64,000 bases of DNA, from contig JAPTOF010000002.1 of the NCBI GenBank assembly GCA_028554755.1, forward strand, positions 28,899,001 through 28,963,000, written 5' to 3'. The DNA comes from Cordia subcordata. Taxonomy: Eukaryota > Streptophyta > Magnoliopsida > Boraginales > Cordiaceae. A model generated the notes under the pieces. That model saw only the letters and a program-made list of their open reading frames with translations, had not been told where the DNA came from and did not search any database. The position numbers were made by a program, and so were the translations under genes. Of this stretch, positions 37,769 through 49,000 are shown one piece after another (position 1 is the first letter of the stretch; every line of letters begins with the position of its first letter).

Positions 37769-38032
37769 GGGATTTATGAACAACCCCAAGTCAAGCCGAC
37801 GGACCACTATCTCCTGATCGTTGGGTATGACACCGTCTCCGGAGTTGACGTTTGGATCGGAATGAATTCTTGGTCTTCGACGTGGGGAGACGAAGGTTAC
37901 ATATACCTAAAGAGAAACAATGGGACACCTGGTGGGGCTTGTGGAGTCTACGAAGTCATATGCTTTCCCATTATAAACCATTCAGATCCGGAGCATAGCT
38001 TTGTAGCGAAGAGACGTGTTATCCGCCGTTAA
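37769..38032 (+). pseudogene. Papain-like cysteine protease (C1A) C-terminal exon, orphaned
   Basis: After a good acceptor (TTTCTGCAG) a frame of 87 residues runs to TAA. It holds the C1A C-terminal core: catalytic His in TDHYLLIVGYDT, catalytic Asn in GMNSWSSTWGDEGYIYLKRN, and a final CGVYE. The usual NSWG is NSWS here. No exon with the catalytic Cys (CGSCWA type) or the remaining mature domain was found upstream in the window, so this is a 5'-truncated relic or the last exon of a disrupted gene. A possible pro-domain relic lies at about 40690-40785 on the other strand. A phytocystatin gene faces it 386 bp downstream. Confidence 0.7.
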
Positions 38033-38418
38033 AGTCCATTTCGTCAGACTCCCACCGCATCAAGTATAGTTTAGAAAACCATTCTCGAAATTAAAAATTA
38101 CTGTTAGTCTAGTGTATACATACATATGGATAGAAGAAAAAGAAAATTGAATTCTAACACTATTAAGCATTGGATTATCAAAAGTCAACTATGTAGATCA
38201 TATCCATGATTTTTTTTTTTTACTGCAAATTATTTGCATAACATGTTTATATAGTTGTCAAACACAGATATACCATCATCACCGTTGGTTTAAAATTAAT
38301 TACCACTAGTAACTATATCTTGCGCTTCAAACCCCGTCATATAGAAAGTAAAGGCATCATCTTTTGTTTCCGCAAAGCAAAGAAAAGCATTCATTATTAC
38401 CCAACAGAAATGGTGAGC

Positions 38419-38832
38419 TCACACGGCATCACCAATGAGCTTGAATTCCCGCAACAGCTTGGGCTTCGGCCCTGGCTGCTCCCACACCTTGGCTTCGAAC
38501 ACTTTCTTCTGTCCTCCATCACTGATTGCCTCTAGAGTTATGTAGTGCATGGCCCCCGAAACACATTGACTCTTCACCTTAACTACCTTGTGGAATTCCA
38601 AAACACCATCCTTCTGCTTCTTGTTGTATTCATCAAGAGCAAATCGGGCAAGGTTTTCATACCTGAGGCTTTCCCCAAACCTAAAATCAACTTCGTAGAT
38701 TCGACCACCCAATGGCCTTGGTCCCTTGTAAATAGTAATAAACCCCAAAAACAAAAATGTGAAATTCGAGCAAACACAAATGAGCACTTCTGAGTTCTTA
38801 TCAGGAGCGGCTAAAGGGTAATTAGCGGCCAA
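38419..38832 (-). CDS. Phytocystatin (cysteine protease inhibitor); N-terminus unresolved
   Basis: Inhibits papain-type proteases. The reverse frame carries the cystatin features in order: a Gly pair near the start ([11 protein letters not shown]), the plant LARFAxxE signature ([13 protein letters not shown]), the inhibitory QxVxG loop as QCVSG, and the C-terminal Trp ([12 protein letters not shown]), ending [13 protein letters not shown]. The frame is open to 38832 but has no ATG before the conserved domain. Its first about 37 codons encode a hydrophobic stretch and contain a possible acceptor (ACAAG before 38724), so the first coding exon is probably upstream and was not found. Either a two-exon gene or a 5'-damaged copy. 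Convergent with the protease relic at 37769-38032. Confidence 0.7.
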   Translation of the reverse strand: MAANYPLAAPDKNSEVLICVCSNFTFLFLGFITIYKGPRPLGGRIYEVDFRFGESLRYENLARFALDEYNKKQKDGVLEFHKVVKVKSQCVSGAMHYITLEAISDGGQKKVFEAKVWEQPGPKPKLLREFKLIGDAV

Positions 38833-38990
38833 ATTTTAAAGACATTTGATTTATATAATTAAAAAAAAAGTTATCTTATTTTAACTTAATGTCAAAAAGT
38901 ATAATTTAATTTCTTTAGGAAAAAAAACTATATATAATTAATCAAATCTCCTCATATTTTTCCCCCTCCAATTCTCCCTATATAATTTGA

Positions 38991-39108
38991 GGGTGTTTGT
39001 GGCTTTGCTTATTTGGTGCTTATAAGCAGCAAGGAGTTAAAAAAAAAAATGTGAGAAGATGTTTTTTTAAAGTGTTTATAAGCACCTAAAGTAAGCAAAG
39101 TCAAACAC
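38991..39108. mobile_element. Short hairpin MITE-like element
   Basis: About 118 bp. Left part GGGTGTTTGTGGCTTTGCTT with GGTGCTTATAAGC is mirrored by GTTTATAAGCACC and GTAAGCAAAGTCAAACAC on the right. The right arm resembles sequence at about 32790-32830 (GTGCTTATAAGTACCAAATAAGCAAAGCC), so the family has at least two members here. Confidence 0.55.
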
Positions 39109-40680
39109 AATAAAAATCTTGTCACTTCTAACTCATGCGGGTAAGCAAGGCCTATGACGGCATTGGCCAAGGGATCATAGCTCACATGCACTAAAATCAA
39201 AGCAATGAACTAAAGGAAATAGACAAATTATGGAATAATCCCAAGGATTATGAGAGTATATTAAGGGTAACATTTGATTACATGCTTGAAGGAAGGAATT
39301 GACCTAAGATTTTAGGGTCTGAAGTCTTGTAAAGAACGCAAGGTAAAGTCCTAAGGGACTACACTCTAATCTTGTTCTATTTCCTGCCCTAATTCATCAA
39401 TGGGAATCACTATGCAGGGAAATGAGGAATGGGAAAAAACAACTAGGTATTGGGGAATACTTTAATATTTTTTTTTTTTAGGGTAAGAAGTTCAAAATTA
39501 ATTTCACCTTAACATTAAGTGTTTAACTTAATTTGGATCACCACATACATCGTTAATATCAAAACCTCTTTTAATTCATTACACATCAAGATTACACAGT
39601 GAAGGAACTAACAAACAATATTTCTAAATAATAATGCAAGACAAATGATGACATCAATCATTATGCCACTCTTTTACATTTCTAATTTTCTACTACTAAC
39701 AAAGACAGAGTAACATATGCCCTGCTAGTGTTGGATGCCTAGACAAATAAGAATCCTAGGCATCATAAATCAAGACATCAACAAAATAAAGTATATAAAT
39801 AATCCATATCCATCACATAATTCAAACCACAAAACACAAAAACTATTATATTATCCATAAAAAATAAAAAAAGACAAACTTGGGAATGAGCCATTCCCGT
39901 GTATTTTACTCAGGAATGGCTATTCCATGTACGTGGGAAAGGAATTCCCTCAGGAATAACATTAGTCGGTTCATTATCTCGTTGAACCAATCACCGGATT
40001 TAGAGGGGGGGGGGGGTGAAGGTCAGGAATGTCATTTCATTCCTAACCTATTCCTACATAACATTCAGCACCTAACAACCCTATACCATTAAAAGGTCCA
40101 AGATTCGTCCTAGTAGAAAACCTACATTTTAATTGTTGCATCCAGCCTCTTACAATTGCTTCCCAAAATCTCCCCCCCCCCCCCCCAAACCCAGAACAAC
40201 CACAAAAACTTTATGAAACCAACAACGTTGAAATTTTTTCGCTATAAAACTCAATTAAAGCTTTGATTTTAAATCTTTACTCTATTTTCCTTTTTTGTAG
40301 TTAGATTCTTCTATAGTATACTCTCTTTGGGCCTTTATCGTATTTTTCTCTTATCATTAGGTTTTAAAAAAAATTCCTTTTCTTGATAAAAGACCTTTCA
40401 TTTTATTAAAGAACTCTCAATAAGTACTGTCTTTTTCAATCAAATTTTCATTATCAAGATCTATAACTTTAACCTTTAAATATCATATATGATTTATCTT
40501 TTTTAGGCACACATATATGCTTGTAATTCATAAAAATTTAAATGCGTCAATAAGAATACACGAATCATCCCCTACTTCTGATATATCTATTGAGTGATTT
40601 GACAAATGTAAAGAGAAAGAATCTAAAATATTGATAGTGAGAATAACGCACTGGACTGCATAAATAACGTACCAGAAAAA
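39109..40680. other. Intergenic, no gene recognised
   Basis: Contains repeated short blocks such as GGGAAT/GGAATGG around 39400 and 39890-40030, a G-run (about 40005-40016) and a C-run (about 40173-40186). I see no exon or complete element. Confidence 0.4.
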
Positions 40681-40689
40681 AAAAAAAAA

Positions 40690-40785
40690 ACCTTTAAATC
40701 TAAATCGCTTTTCATCTTCAGGTTTATATACCTGTCCATATGTCTTGGTCGGGCCACTCATGTGCTGAAGCAGCGATGATCAACC
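40690..40785 (-). pseudogene. Possible I29-type pro-domain relic of a papain-like protease
   Basis: The minus strand encodes TKTYGQVYKPEDEKRFRFK, which follows the YGxVYxxxxEKxxRFxxF pattern of the inhibitor-I29 propeptide of papain-like proteases. Just upstream, in another frame, SAHEWP could be the preceding HExW segment, implying a frameshift. A T-run interrupts the frame straight after. This is weak, pattern-level evidence. Confidence 0.35.
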
Positions 40786-40914
40786 CCGCGTAAATTAGCA
40801 GCAATACAATTCATTCGAAGACTGGCCATGTCCACAATTCGCCCATGACCAACCCTGCGTAAATTAGCAGCAATACAATTCATTGGAAGACTGGCCATGT
40901 CCACAATTCGCCCA
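40777..40914. repeat. Tandem duplication, two 69-bp copies
   Basis: Units 40777-40845 and 40846-40914 share GCGTAAATTAGCAGCAATAC and ACTGGCCATGTCCACAATTC, and differ at only a few positions. Confidence 0.85.
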
Positions 40915-42054
40915 AGAATGGTTTGAGGTTCAGGACTCCAATGGTTATGATAAAGGCGGCGGCTCCTTCAACAAACCCTAGATCTTCACAATGACTCTGT
41001 ACTTGAAGAATCCAACTAGATTTTATATTGACAACGACTCTTGGTTTATTTGGCATATTTCCTTTTTTCGGGTAGGGTTTTCTTCAGGCCCATCTGTTTG
41101 GGCTTCACGACGTTTTCTCTCTTTGCAATGTCGTCTTCTACTAAGACCTTGTTTTGGGCCTGATCTATACGTGTGAGTTTGTCGTGGGTCTGACCCATTT
41201 GTTTGCGTGCAGTGCCGGGCTGGGTGCTGTAAATGTGCTCCATAAGAAAGCTTACGAGCTGTTCATAGTATGAGCCAATCCGAGTCAAAGTCTACTAATG
41301 TTAGGATTCACATTATTATTTTTCCTTAGAAAATACACTAGCCAATGTGGCTTAATCCAATGAAGAACTCAAAAAGAAACAATTCGATGAGCCAAATCAC
41401 TATCTATCTACTAATAACATAAATAAAACCTAAATGAAAACACCTACCTGCTAATAACATAAACAAAACCTATAACGAAAGCATTGCAAAGTGTTTCTAA
41501 AGGAGATTTGAACTTTGGTCTTCAAAGTCGCATGAAATTTTTAATCACTAAATTCAAAAAAAAGAAAAAAAAGAAAGAAAAAACCATTAACACGATTCTT
41601 ATAATAAAGCTATCGAAATATAGTTAACTAAAATATTTTTTTTTAGCTAACTAAACACAATTCTTATAATCCATAGGCTGGCAGCCCCCTTTGTGATTGT
41701 TTTCCTAATTTCTTTCACCTATTGATGCCACATTGTTAAGTACAGAAACGGAAGATAGTAGTGATTTCTAAGCGCGTTACAAACACTTCCCTGCTTCTGA
41801 TTGTTTTCATGACTGTTGATATGCTATGCCAATCAAAGTGAGCTAAATTTCTCCTGCCAGAGTAAACACATCCATAACTAACTCCATCTATAACTCACTC
41901 CATCAGAGCACATGATCTGAGCATAATGACAGCTGTGCATCTCTAATAACTGACTCCATCTATAACTAACTTCCCCTCAACTACTTCAACCGTCCAGCTT
42001 AGCTTTTCCCTTAAACAGATAATCTTCAATTTTGAAGTTTTATTTAGTTTGCTG

Positions 42055-43125
42055 AAGAGTCCTGGCTGTGTCCAACCTGATTATATGACACAACAATCTG
42101 ACATCAACGAAAGGATGAGAAGTATTCTTATCGACTGGCTGATTCTTAAATTTTATGAGTTTGCTCAAGAAAATAATGTTGCAGACACAATAACTTGCAA
42201 TGTTTTCAATGGTTAGGTGAATTACATGTTTGAATTGATGGATGAGACTTTGTATTTAACAGTCATCAACCTCATCGATAGATTTTTAGCCATCCGAACA
42301 GTGATGAGAAAGAAACTCCAGCTAGTTGTGGAGGATCTCATCTTGATATCCGAAAAAGCTTACTCCCGAAAATACGTGCTTGATATGGTAAAATATGGAG
42401 TTCATTGTGATGACTGAATAAATTTCCGCTTCAATATGTTATTATAAAGCTAAACTAAACGTGTCTGTCCTGCAGGAGAGGTTAATGATTAACACCTTAC
42501 GGTTCAATCTATCAGTGCCCACTCCGTATGTGTTTATGAGACGATTCCTTAAAGCCGCTCAGTCTGATAGAAAGGTTGGGTTGATATATAACAGTGTTTT
42601 AGAAGCACGTGTGCAAGTTTATATACATTATCTGGTCTACTAGTGACAATGAATATTCCTGTGGCTGTGTTGAACTAGTTGGAGCTCCTCTCCTTCTTCA
42701 TTACAGGGTAATGCCTCATTGAGTACGAGATGCTTGAGTTTCTGCCTTCCCTGTTAGCTGTGGCTGCAGTTTTTATTGCACAATCTACTCTCACCGGGTC
42801 AAAGCAGTGGAGTAAGACATGCCAAAAGTACACAAGCTCTTCAGAAAACCAGCTTCTGTAAGTGGCCTTATGAAGTGCTTTGTTATTGAAAAAATCAATA
42901 ATTTGTAAATAAATGTTTAACGTGTGTCTAACCAAAGTTCTTCCTGCTACACTTTTTTCTCGTTTAACGGGGAATGCTCAAGATTGATGGTTACTTTCCA
43001 TCAAAAAGCTGGCACTAGGAAGCTTACCGGTGTTTATCAAAAATATAACACTTCCAAGTGTGGGGGGGTATGCTGCTAAGTCAGGACCTGCACACTTTCT
43101 CTTGGATGATTTTAAGAAAGATTGA
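42055..43125 (+). pseudogene. CYCB2 pseudogene (copies of exons 7-11 only)
   Basis: Exon 7 copy (about 42055-42150) has lost its donor through a deletion of about 33 bp at the exon/intron junction. Exon 8 copy (about 42216-42389) has a 3-bp insertion and an in-frame 54-bp deletion that removes 18 residues around ACKYEE. Exon 9 copy (42476-42574) is nearly intact. Exon 10 copy (from 42680) reads into TAA after FFIT. The exon 11 copy has lost its AG acceptor and gained a G-run frameshift near 43060. Exons 1-6 are absent. It cannot make a cyclin. Confidence 0.9.
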
Positions 43126-43439
43126 ATGAGTTGACATGAAGCAGTGCCTTCTCAAATGTTGGTCTTAGAATGTGGTGGGGGGTTGGGTGTGATTTGAGCA
43201 CCATAAGTTGCCCTCTGGATTGGTTTATTTAGCAACTTTGCTGAATCTGTTTTTGAGACTTCTGTTGGATGGTGATTTGTCATGTTATTTTTGCAATTAT
43301 AACATGATTATCACTGATAATCTAAATTTTTGTGTTCGTATTCTTCCAACTTGCAAGCAAAGTATTACCGTTTTTAGTCTATTAATTTGCATTTATAAAA
43401 TTTCAGTAAGTGAAAAGAAAAAATGGTTAAAAAACAAAT

Positions 43440-43507
43440 TTCCGTTGCCGGTAGCCGAACCCAGGGGTCTCAGGAGAGAGACGAGTATCTTAACCATCTA
43501 GACGAAA
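43440..43507 (-). pseudogene. tRNA-Glu relic, copy B
   Basis: The minus strand keeps a tRNA-Glu-like D-arm (TCTAGATGGTTAAGATACTC) and 3' acceptor side (CCGGCAACGGAA). It has lost about 6 nt of the 5' acceptor strand, and the anticodon stem is mispaired. Its position in the cyclin 3' flank corresponds to copy A at 32195-32262. Copy B keeps the D-arm that copy A lost, and copy A keeps the anticodon arm that copy B lost. Confidence 0.65.
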
Positions 43508-44080
43508 TTGCTATTACATGCTTCCTTTTCCCTTATCTTATTGTCCTTCTATTCTGATTTTGAAAAACCCAATAAATTCAAAGTTTCTTGTGTTTGGTTC
43601 ATAATAATAACCATACATAATTCAAATATATTAAAAGTTTATAATTGATGTTTTATGGGTTCATTGGATTAGTTTTCTTTAAAAGTGATTTTTTCATAAC
43701 TTTTGAAAAAAAATACTTCTTTTGAGAAATTTTTGGGGTTATGAAGTTAATCAAAATATTTATTAGAAAAATATATATTTTTTATACATTAGAAAACCCA
43801 ATCCAGACACACCGTATACAGTGGAGAGCTAAGATCCTGGAGTCAGTGGGGATACATTTGTATATGATCTTTTTATATAAATTTAAAAAATTAATTATGA
43901 AAATGTTTAATAATTAATATGATATGACATATTTAATATTTACAAGAAACATAAATAAATAATTATAGTCATTGTAAATAAAATTATACTTTATAATAGT
44001 CCTCGGCGAGATTTTGTAATTTAAAATAATTGAATATTCAACAAATTAATACTTTTTGTGTAGGTGATCATTTAGCTATT

Positions 44081-46002
44081 TCCTTTATTTTTCTTTCCTT
44101 TCTCTTTTCTTTTTGCTCTATTTTCTTTTCCTTTTGTTCTAAATTTATTGATTAAGAAAACAAAAATAATAATAGTGCCCTCATTGTAATCATGAAAGGG
44201 TATATCTTTGTCACGAGAGAACACATTTTAGTCATGATAGATGACCCTATATCATGTCACACGCTAATTGATGTAAAATGCGCAAGACCTAACTTCTAAT
44301 TCCATCTCCACAAGCCTATTAAAAGAAAAGGAAAAAATTTGTGTTTTCCTTTTCCCTTATGTGAGAGAGTGCTGTTGAGATATAAACCAAAAACCAATAT
44401 TAATGCCTTATTTGGTATAAACTTACTATGAGATGTTTTTTTAAATTAAAAAATTTAATTTGTTTGAAATTCTCATAGACAAATATTTTTTTTATCAAAA
44501 CACAATAAAATAAATATCTTATAATAAATTCATTCTAAATGCAGCATAAATGCATCCCTTTCTCAACAGATCCACTATTTTTGCTAAGCCAAACTAAAAT
44601 CCGATTTCGTTTACAACTGCTTAAACTAGAAAATATTCCACTCGATAGCATATACCATCATCCTACATATATGTGTATGTCTGTGTGTGTGTGTGTCGAT
44701 GGAGTTGGTGCGCAAGATAAAACCCTTGTAATTTTCCAAAATAATCGCAGCAGTGCTACTACTAACTAGCTGAACCAAATTGGGTCGTTTCAAACATGTC
44801 CAAATCAAAGGGGCAACGACGCAGACATTCCACTTCAATCCGACGTGGACGATGGAGAAGAGACAAAACCGAATCTAACAAAATTGACGAACTTACTTGT
44901 GGAAATCCATGAATAAGCGTAACGTCCAACACATGCCACGTACGCATCCCCAACATCCCCGATGTCTATTAGCCATAAGTTCACCACCTGCATCTCCGAA
45001 AATATCACACCCCACTACGTTGTCAGCCTCTGTTCATATAATCCCCCCCCCCCCCAACCTTTTGTGTAATTATGAAAACACAATCATCCAATTGAACTCT
45101 CGCTTTCTTTCTCTCTTCTGAGCGCCCGCACACAAACCACACCTTCACGTGGGTATATTTTGTCTTACTGGTTGAGATTTTATGATATATAATACTAAGG
45201 TATGGTGACAGCCACCATGAAATTTTTTTATTTATATTCTGGGGATTTAATTTTAAGGGTGTATAATTATCTGATAGCGTGATCGTTATCTTGTCAATTT
45301 TATATGTACCCTTTTGTCTTTTTTTTTTTTTTTTTGGATTAGTTGGACTCTTGTCTGTTGTTTTTAGGCTAGTTTTTATAAACTTTTGAAAACAGTATAT
45401 TTTATCAAGTTTAATCTTTGAAAAAAGTAAATTAAATTTGAGCTTTTAGCTTTTTCTGAAATTTAAATCAAATAATTATCTTAGAAAGATATGTTTCTTT
45501 GAAAAAAAACCAATTCAAACGAATCCTTATTTCTTTTTGAGCGTTTTTTAGTGCAGGATATTTTGCATTGTTTATGTTAATATGTAGAAAGGTGGATAAG
45601 GATGCGGTGTAGGATGATGGCAAGTTGTTGGACTAAATGTCTAGGGTTGTCCTTGTGCGGCTGAGCACACAGTGACATTTACAGCTGTTGAAGATTGTTT
45701 AGTACTCCACCTTTCAGCTGACACCTTAAGTGTCAGTATTGGCAGCTGATATTTTAGCATTGCGGTGAAGACCACCCCCTATTTATATTCTCCTTGATTG
45801 AGCCCATTCTCTTGTAAGTTGCTTACTGATTGGCCATTCAGTTTATATAACAACTTGTTCAGTTGCATCTCTTTCAGGTTGATCATTCTGAGTTGTTTTC
45901 TTGATTGGTCATTCAGTTTGTATGGCAAGTTGTTCAGTTGCATCTCTTTCAGTTTGGTCATTCTTAGTTTTATATTCAGGGCTAGTCAAGTGAGTGAAGA
46001 AG
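44081..46002. other. Intergenic/5' leader region of the BTB gene
   Basis: 44081-44760 is AT/pyrimidine-rich with a TG microsatellite near 44680. 44780-45010 is GC-richer but shows no conserved frame. About 45367-45525 resembles a decayed Tourist-like element (right end CCAATTCAAACGAATCC). 45080-45150, rich in CT and followed by GCCCGCACAC, may be the transcription start region of the BTB gene. A tandem repeat (45828-45975) precedes its ATG. Confidence 0.4.
45828..45975. repeat. Tandem duplication, two ~75-bp copies before the BTB gene ATG
   Basis: Units 45828-45902 and 45903-45975 share CTTGTTCAGTTGCATCTCTT-type sequence (GTTCAGTTGCATCTCTTTCA) and GATTGGyCATTCAGTTT. They lie 28 bp upstream of the start codon at 46003, probably in the 5' leader. 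Confidence 0.8.
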
Positions 46003-49000
46003 ATGATGGAGGAGAAGCAAAAGAAGTCCCTTACTGTGGCACCATTCGAGTGCGCCTGGCGCGACGATTTGAGGTTTAAAGAAGCTGGAAGGGGGTGTGT
46101 GGCTTTTGATGCTTTTGCCCACAATGATGTTACTATTGTCTTCAGAGAACAAGTGGGCAGTCAGCATTACCATTACAAAAGGGATCAAAGCCCTCATTAC
46201 ACAGTGATCATTGGTAGTCACAGGAACCGGAGACTAAAGATTGAGGTCAATGGTAAAACAGTGGTGGATGCTGCAGGGGTTGGTCTTTGCTGTTCTTCAG
46301 CATTTCAAAGCTATTGGATTAGTATCTGTGATGGGTTGATTAGCATTGGCAAAGGAAGGTACCCTTTCCAGAACCTTTGTTTTCAGTGGCTTGATTCTAA
46401 ACCCAACTGTAGTGTTCAGTATATTGGACTTAGCAGTTGGGACAAGCATGTTGGGTATAGAAATGTGAATGTACTGCCATTGACTCAAAACCACATAACC
46501 TTATGGAAGCAAGTCGATTCTATCAAATATGATGGGGAGGCTGATGGGGAAGAAGAGATGGGAGACTATAAGAACTGGGGGCTTGGGCATTTTCTTGAGA
46601 ATTGGGAACTATCAGATATGTTTTTCATTGTTGGGGAGGAGGAAAAGGCAGTGCCAGCTCATAAGGTGATTTTGGCAGCAGCTGGGAGTTTTAAGTTTAG
46701 TTCATCAAATGAAGATGTCATCCATCTTCAGGATGTGAGCTATCAGGTTTTACATGCATTTCTTCAATATATCTATACGGGCTATACGCAGGTAAATTCC
46801 ATCTTGTGTATATCCACTCATCTTATTAGATATTTATTTTGCTTTGTAATGAGATGGTATCTTTTGGATAATATTGCTAGTTTCGCAGGAACTGACCATT
46901 ACATGTCAATTGTTGTCATGGTTATTTTTCTGTTTGCTATGTGTGAATAACCAAAAGAAGTTCTGTTTCTTACCCTATTTCAATTTGATCCTGTCAAGCT
47001 GCAATCAAGTTAAAGGAGAAGTAACAGATAAGGAAAGAAATATGAGGCTTCTAAAATGATTTGCTTGATAAATGGGTTATGTGTTCAAGTTGGTGATTTT
47101 ATTGGTACTCTCTGGAATTTTCATTTTTTTTTCTCATTTATTAGTTACTGATCAACTTCAGCAATCAAACTTTGCTGATAACTTCAAAATAGAAGAGTGA
47201 TGTGAACGTACAACTGCATAAATCCTTTACTCAGAAAGTAATGTAGTTAGGTATTACCTTTGTATCTATACATAAATACTGTTGTCACCGGCTGTATATT
47301 AAGGAATGGGGCTGTAACTGAAGCTAGACTATTGCAGCAGATTCTGAATATTTAGTCCACTGCCTACAAGTCCACACCGTATTTACCGTTCACTTTGGCT
47401 TTAACACCACTAACGTATGCCACTTTGTGAAAATGTAGATCCCAGAGTCACTTCTAAGTGCCCTGAAAGCTCTCAGCTTACAGTTCAAAGTTACAGCATT
47501 GGTGAAGCAGTGTGAGGAAATCATTGAGCGCTTTAAACTCAACAAGAAACTCTTTGACTCTGGCAAAAATGTAGAGATATCATATCCAAGCTCTCAACTC
47601 CATTGCAACGCAAATTTCCCTTCCGGGCTGTCTGTTAATATACAAAGGCTTAAACAATTTTGTTTGACTGGCGAGTACAGTGACATAGAAGTTTGTGTAG
47701 AAGGTTATGACCTTGCAGCAAAGTTGCATAAGGTAATCCTTGGTTCATGGAGTGTCCCTTTCGCAAAGGTATGGCAACTTCTTTTGCTTTTCTCTTTAGG
47801 CCTCTTTGGATTGGCCTTTTTTCAGGAAGGAGCACTTTTTTTCCTGAAAAAAGTATATTATTTTTGCAATAACTATTTGGCTTGGCTTCCGAAAAAGCCG
47901 AAACTCTGGAAAAAACTCATTTACAGCTTTTTCTAATAGCCAGAATTTTTAACTTTTCAAAAAAGCACTTTTTTCAAGAGATATTAAAAAAGACACTTTT
48001 AAAAAAGCCAATCCAAATGAGCCTTTTTACCTCTTTGCCAATTTGTACAACGTGAACCTAGATGAAATTGTGATTGTAATTGGCAGATGTTCACCAATGG
48101 AATGAGTGAGAGTGCCTCTTCCAGGGTTTGCATGAAAGATGTCTCATTTGAAGCGTTAGAGATAATGCTTGAATTCATGTACACTGGGGAACTCGATAAG
48201 TTAAATAACATGGACAATGGTACCTTGCTACTCCAAGTGCTTCTGTTGGCAGATGAATTTGGGGTAGCCCTTCTTCATCAGGAATGTTGCAAAACACTTT
48301 TGGAGAGCCTCTCAGAGGTAACCTACTTTACAACTTGGTGCTTTTTTTCGTTGCTTATAGCTTGACTTATTATACTTATCATTGTACTAAGATGCTAGCT
48401 AAAGGGATTATATACAAAAGAATGGAGAAGTGGTGCGACTTGGATGCGCCTGTACGAAAAGAACCCCTATTCTGAGAATGAATTATGTAATATTGATACC
48501 TTTTATCTATATATTATATGCAGGAATGGAGTTCTCATATTGGAAGAAGGTCATAGATCGAGTTTTTCTATTATGCCAGTTTAATGGATGACGAAGCAGA
48601 CACTTTTGGCAAAGTATTTGGGATGTTATTGCTGTGGCTAACTCTTAAGCTTTGTTGCAGGACTCAGTATGCCAAATTCTTCAAGTAATTTCAAGTGTTC
48701 CTTCATGTAAACTTATTCAAGAAACATGCGAGAGGAAATTCTCAATGCATTTTGATTATTGTACAACTGCCAGCACTGACTTTGTCATGTTAGATGAAGC
48801 TACCTTTAGCAACATCCTTCAGGTGAATAATTTGCTTCCAGTTTTTCAAAATTAAGCAGATGCCAATCTATATTAGACTTATTATTGCCTCATCACACTT
48901 CACCAGTATTGATCTAATAATACCACTTGAAGATTAAGCAAGGAAAGTTGTTGTCTTTGGGTAACTTAAGATGCACTAATAATGTTGGGCCCTGCATTAA

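Larger units (their letters stand above)
41668..44080 (+). repeat. Segmental duplication, copy B (broken cyclin block)
   Basis: Paralogue of 30240-32770, starting in the cyclin intron 6 sequence (AATCCATA) and ending at TAGGTGATCATTTAGCTATT. Copy B has an extra about 130 bp at 41870-42000 with repeated TCCATCTATAACT, and an extra about 70 bp MITE end near 43790-43870 that copy A lacks. Confidence 0.85.

Noticed and set aside
40528..40761. Full 77-codon minus-strand ORF as a real gene
   Set aside because: Only its first ~23 residues look protein-like (possible I29 relic); the rest runs through a poly-T stretch and AT-rich sequence.
42217..42417. Cyclin-like ORF at 42.2 kb as a functional small cyclin
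   Set aside because: It is the exon 8 copy of a pseudogene reading into its intron, lacks the CDK-contact block, and has no promoter or 5' exons.
45994..46002. Earlier start (GTG) for the BTB protein
   Set aside because: GTG is not a normal nuclear start in plants; the tandem ATGs at 46003 and 46006 are better.
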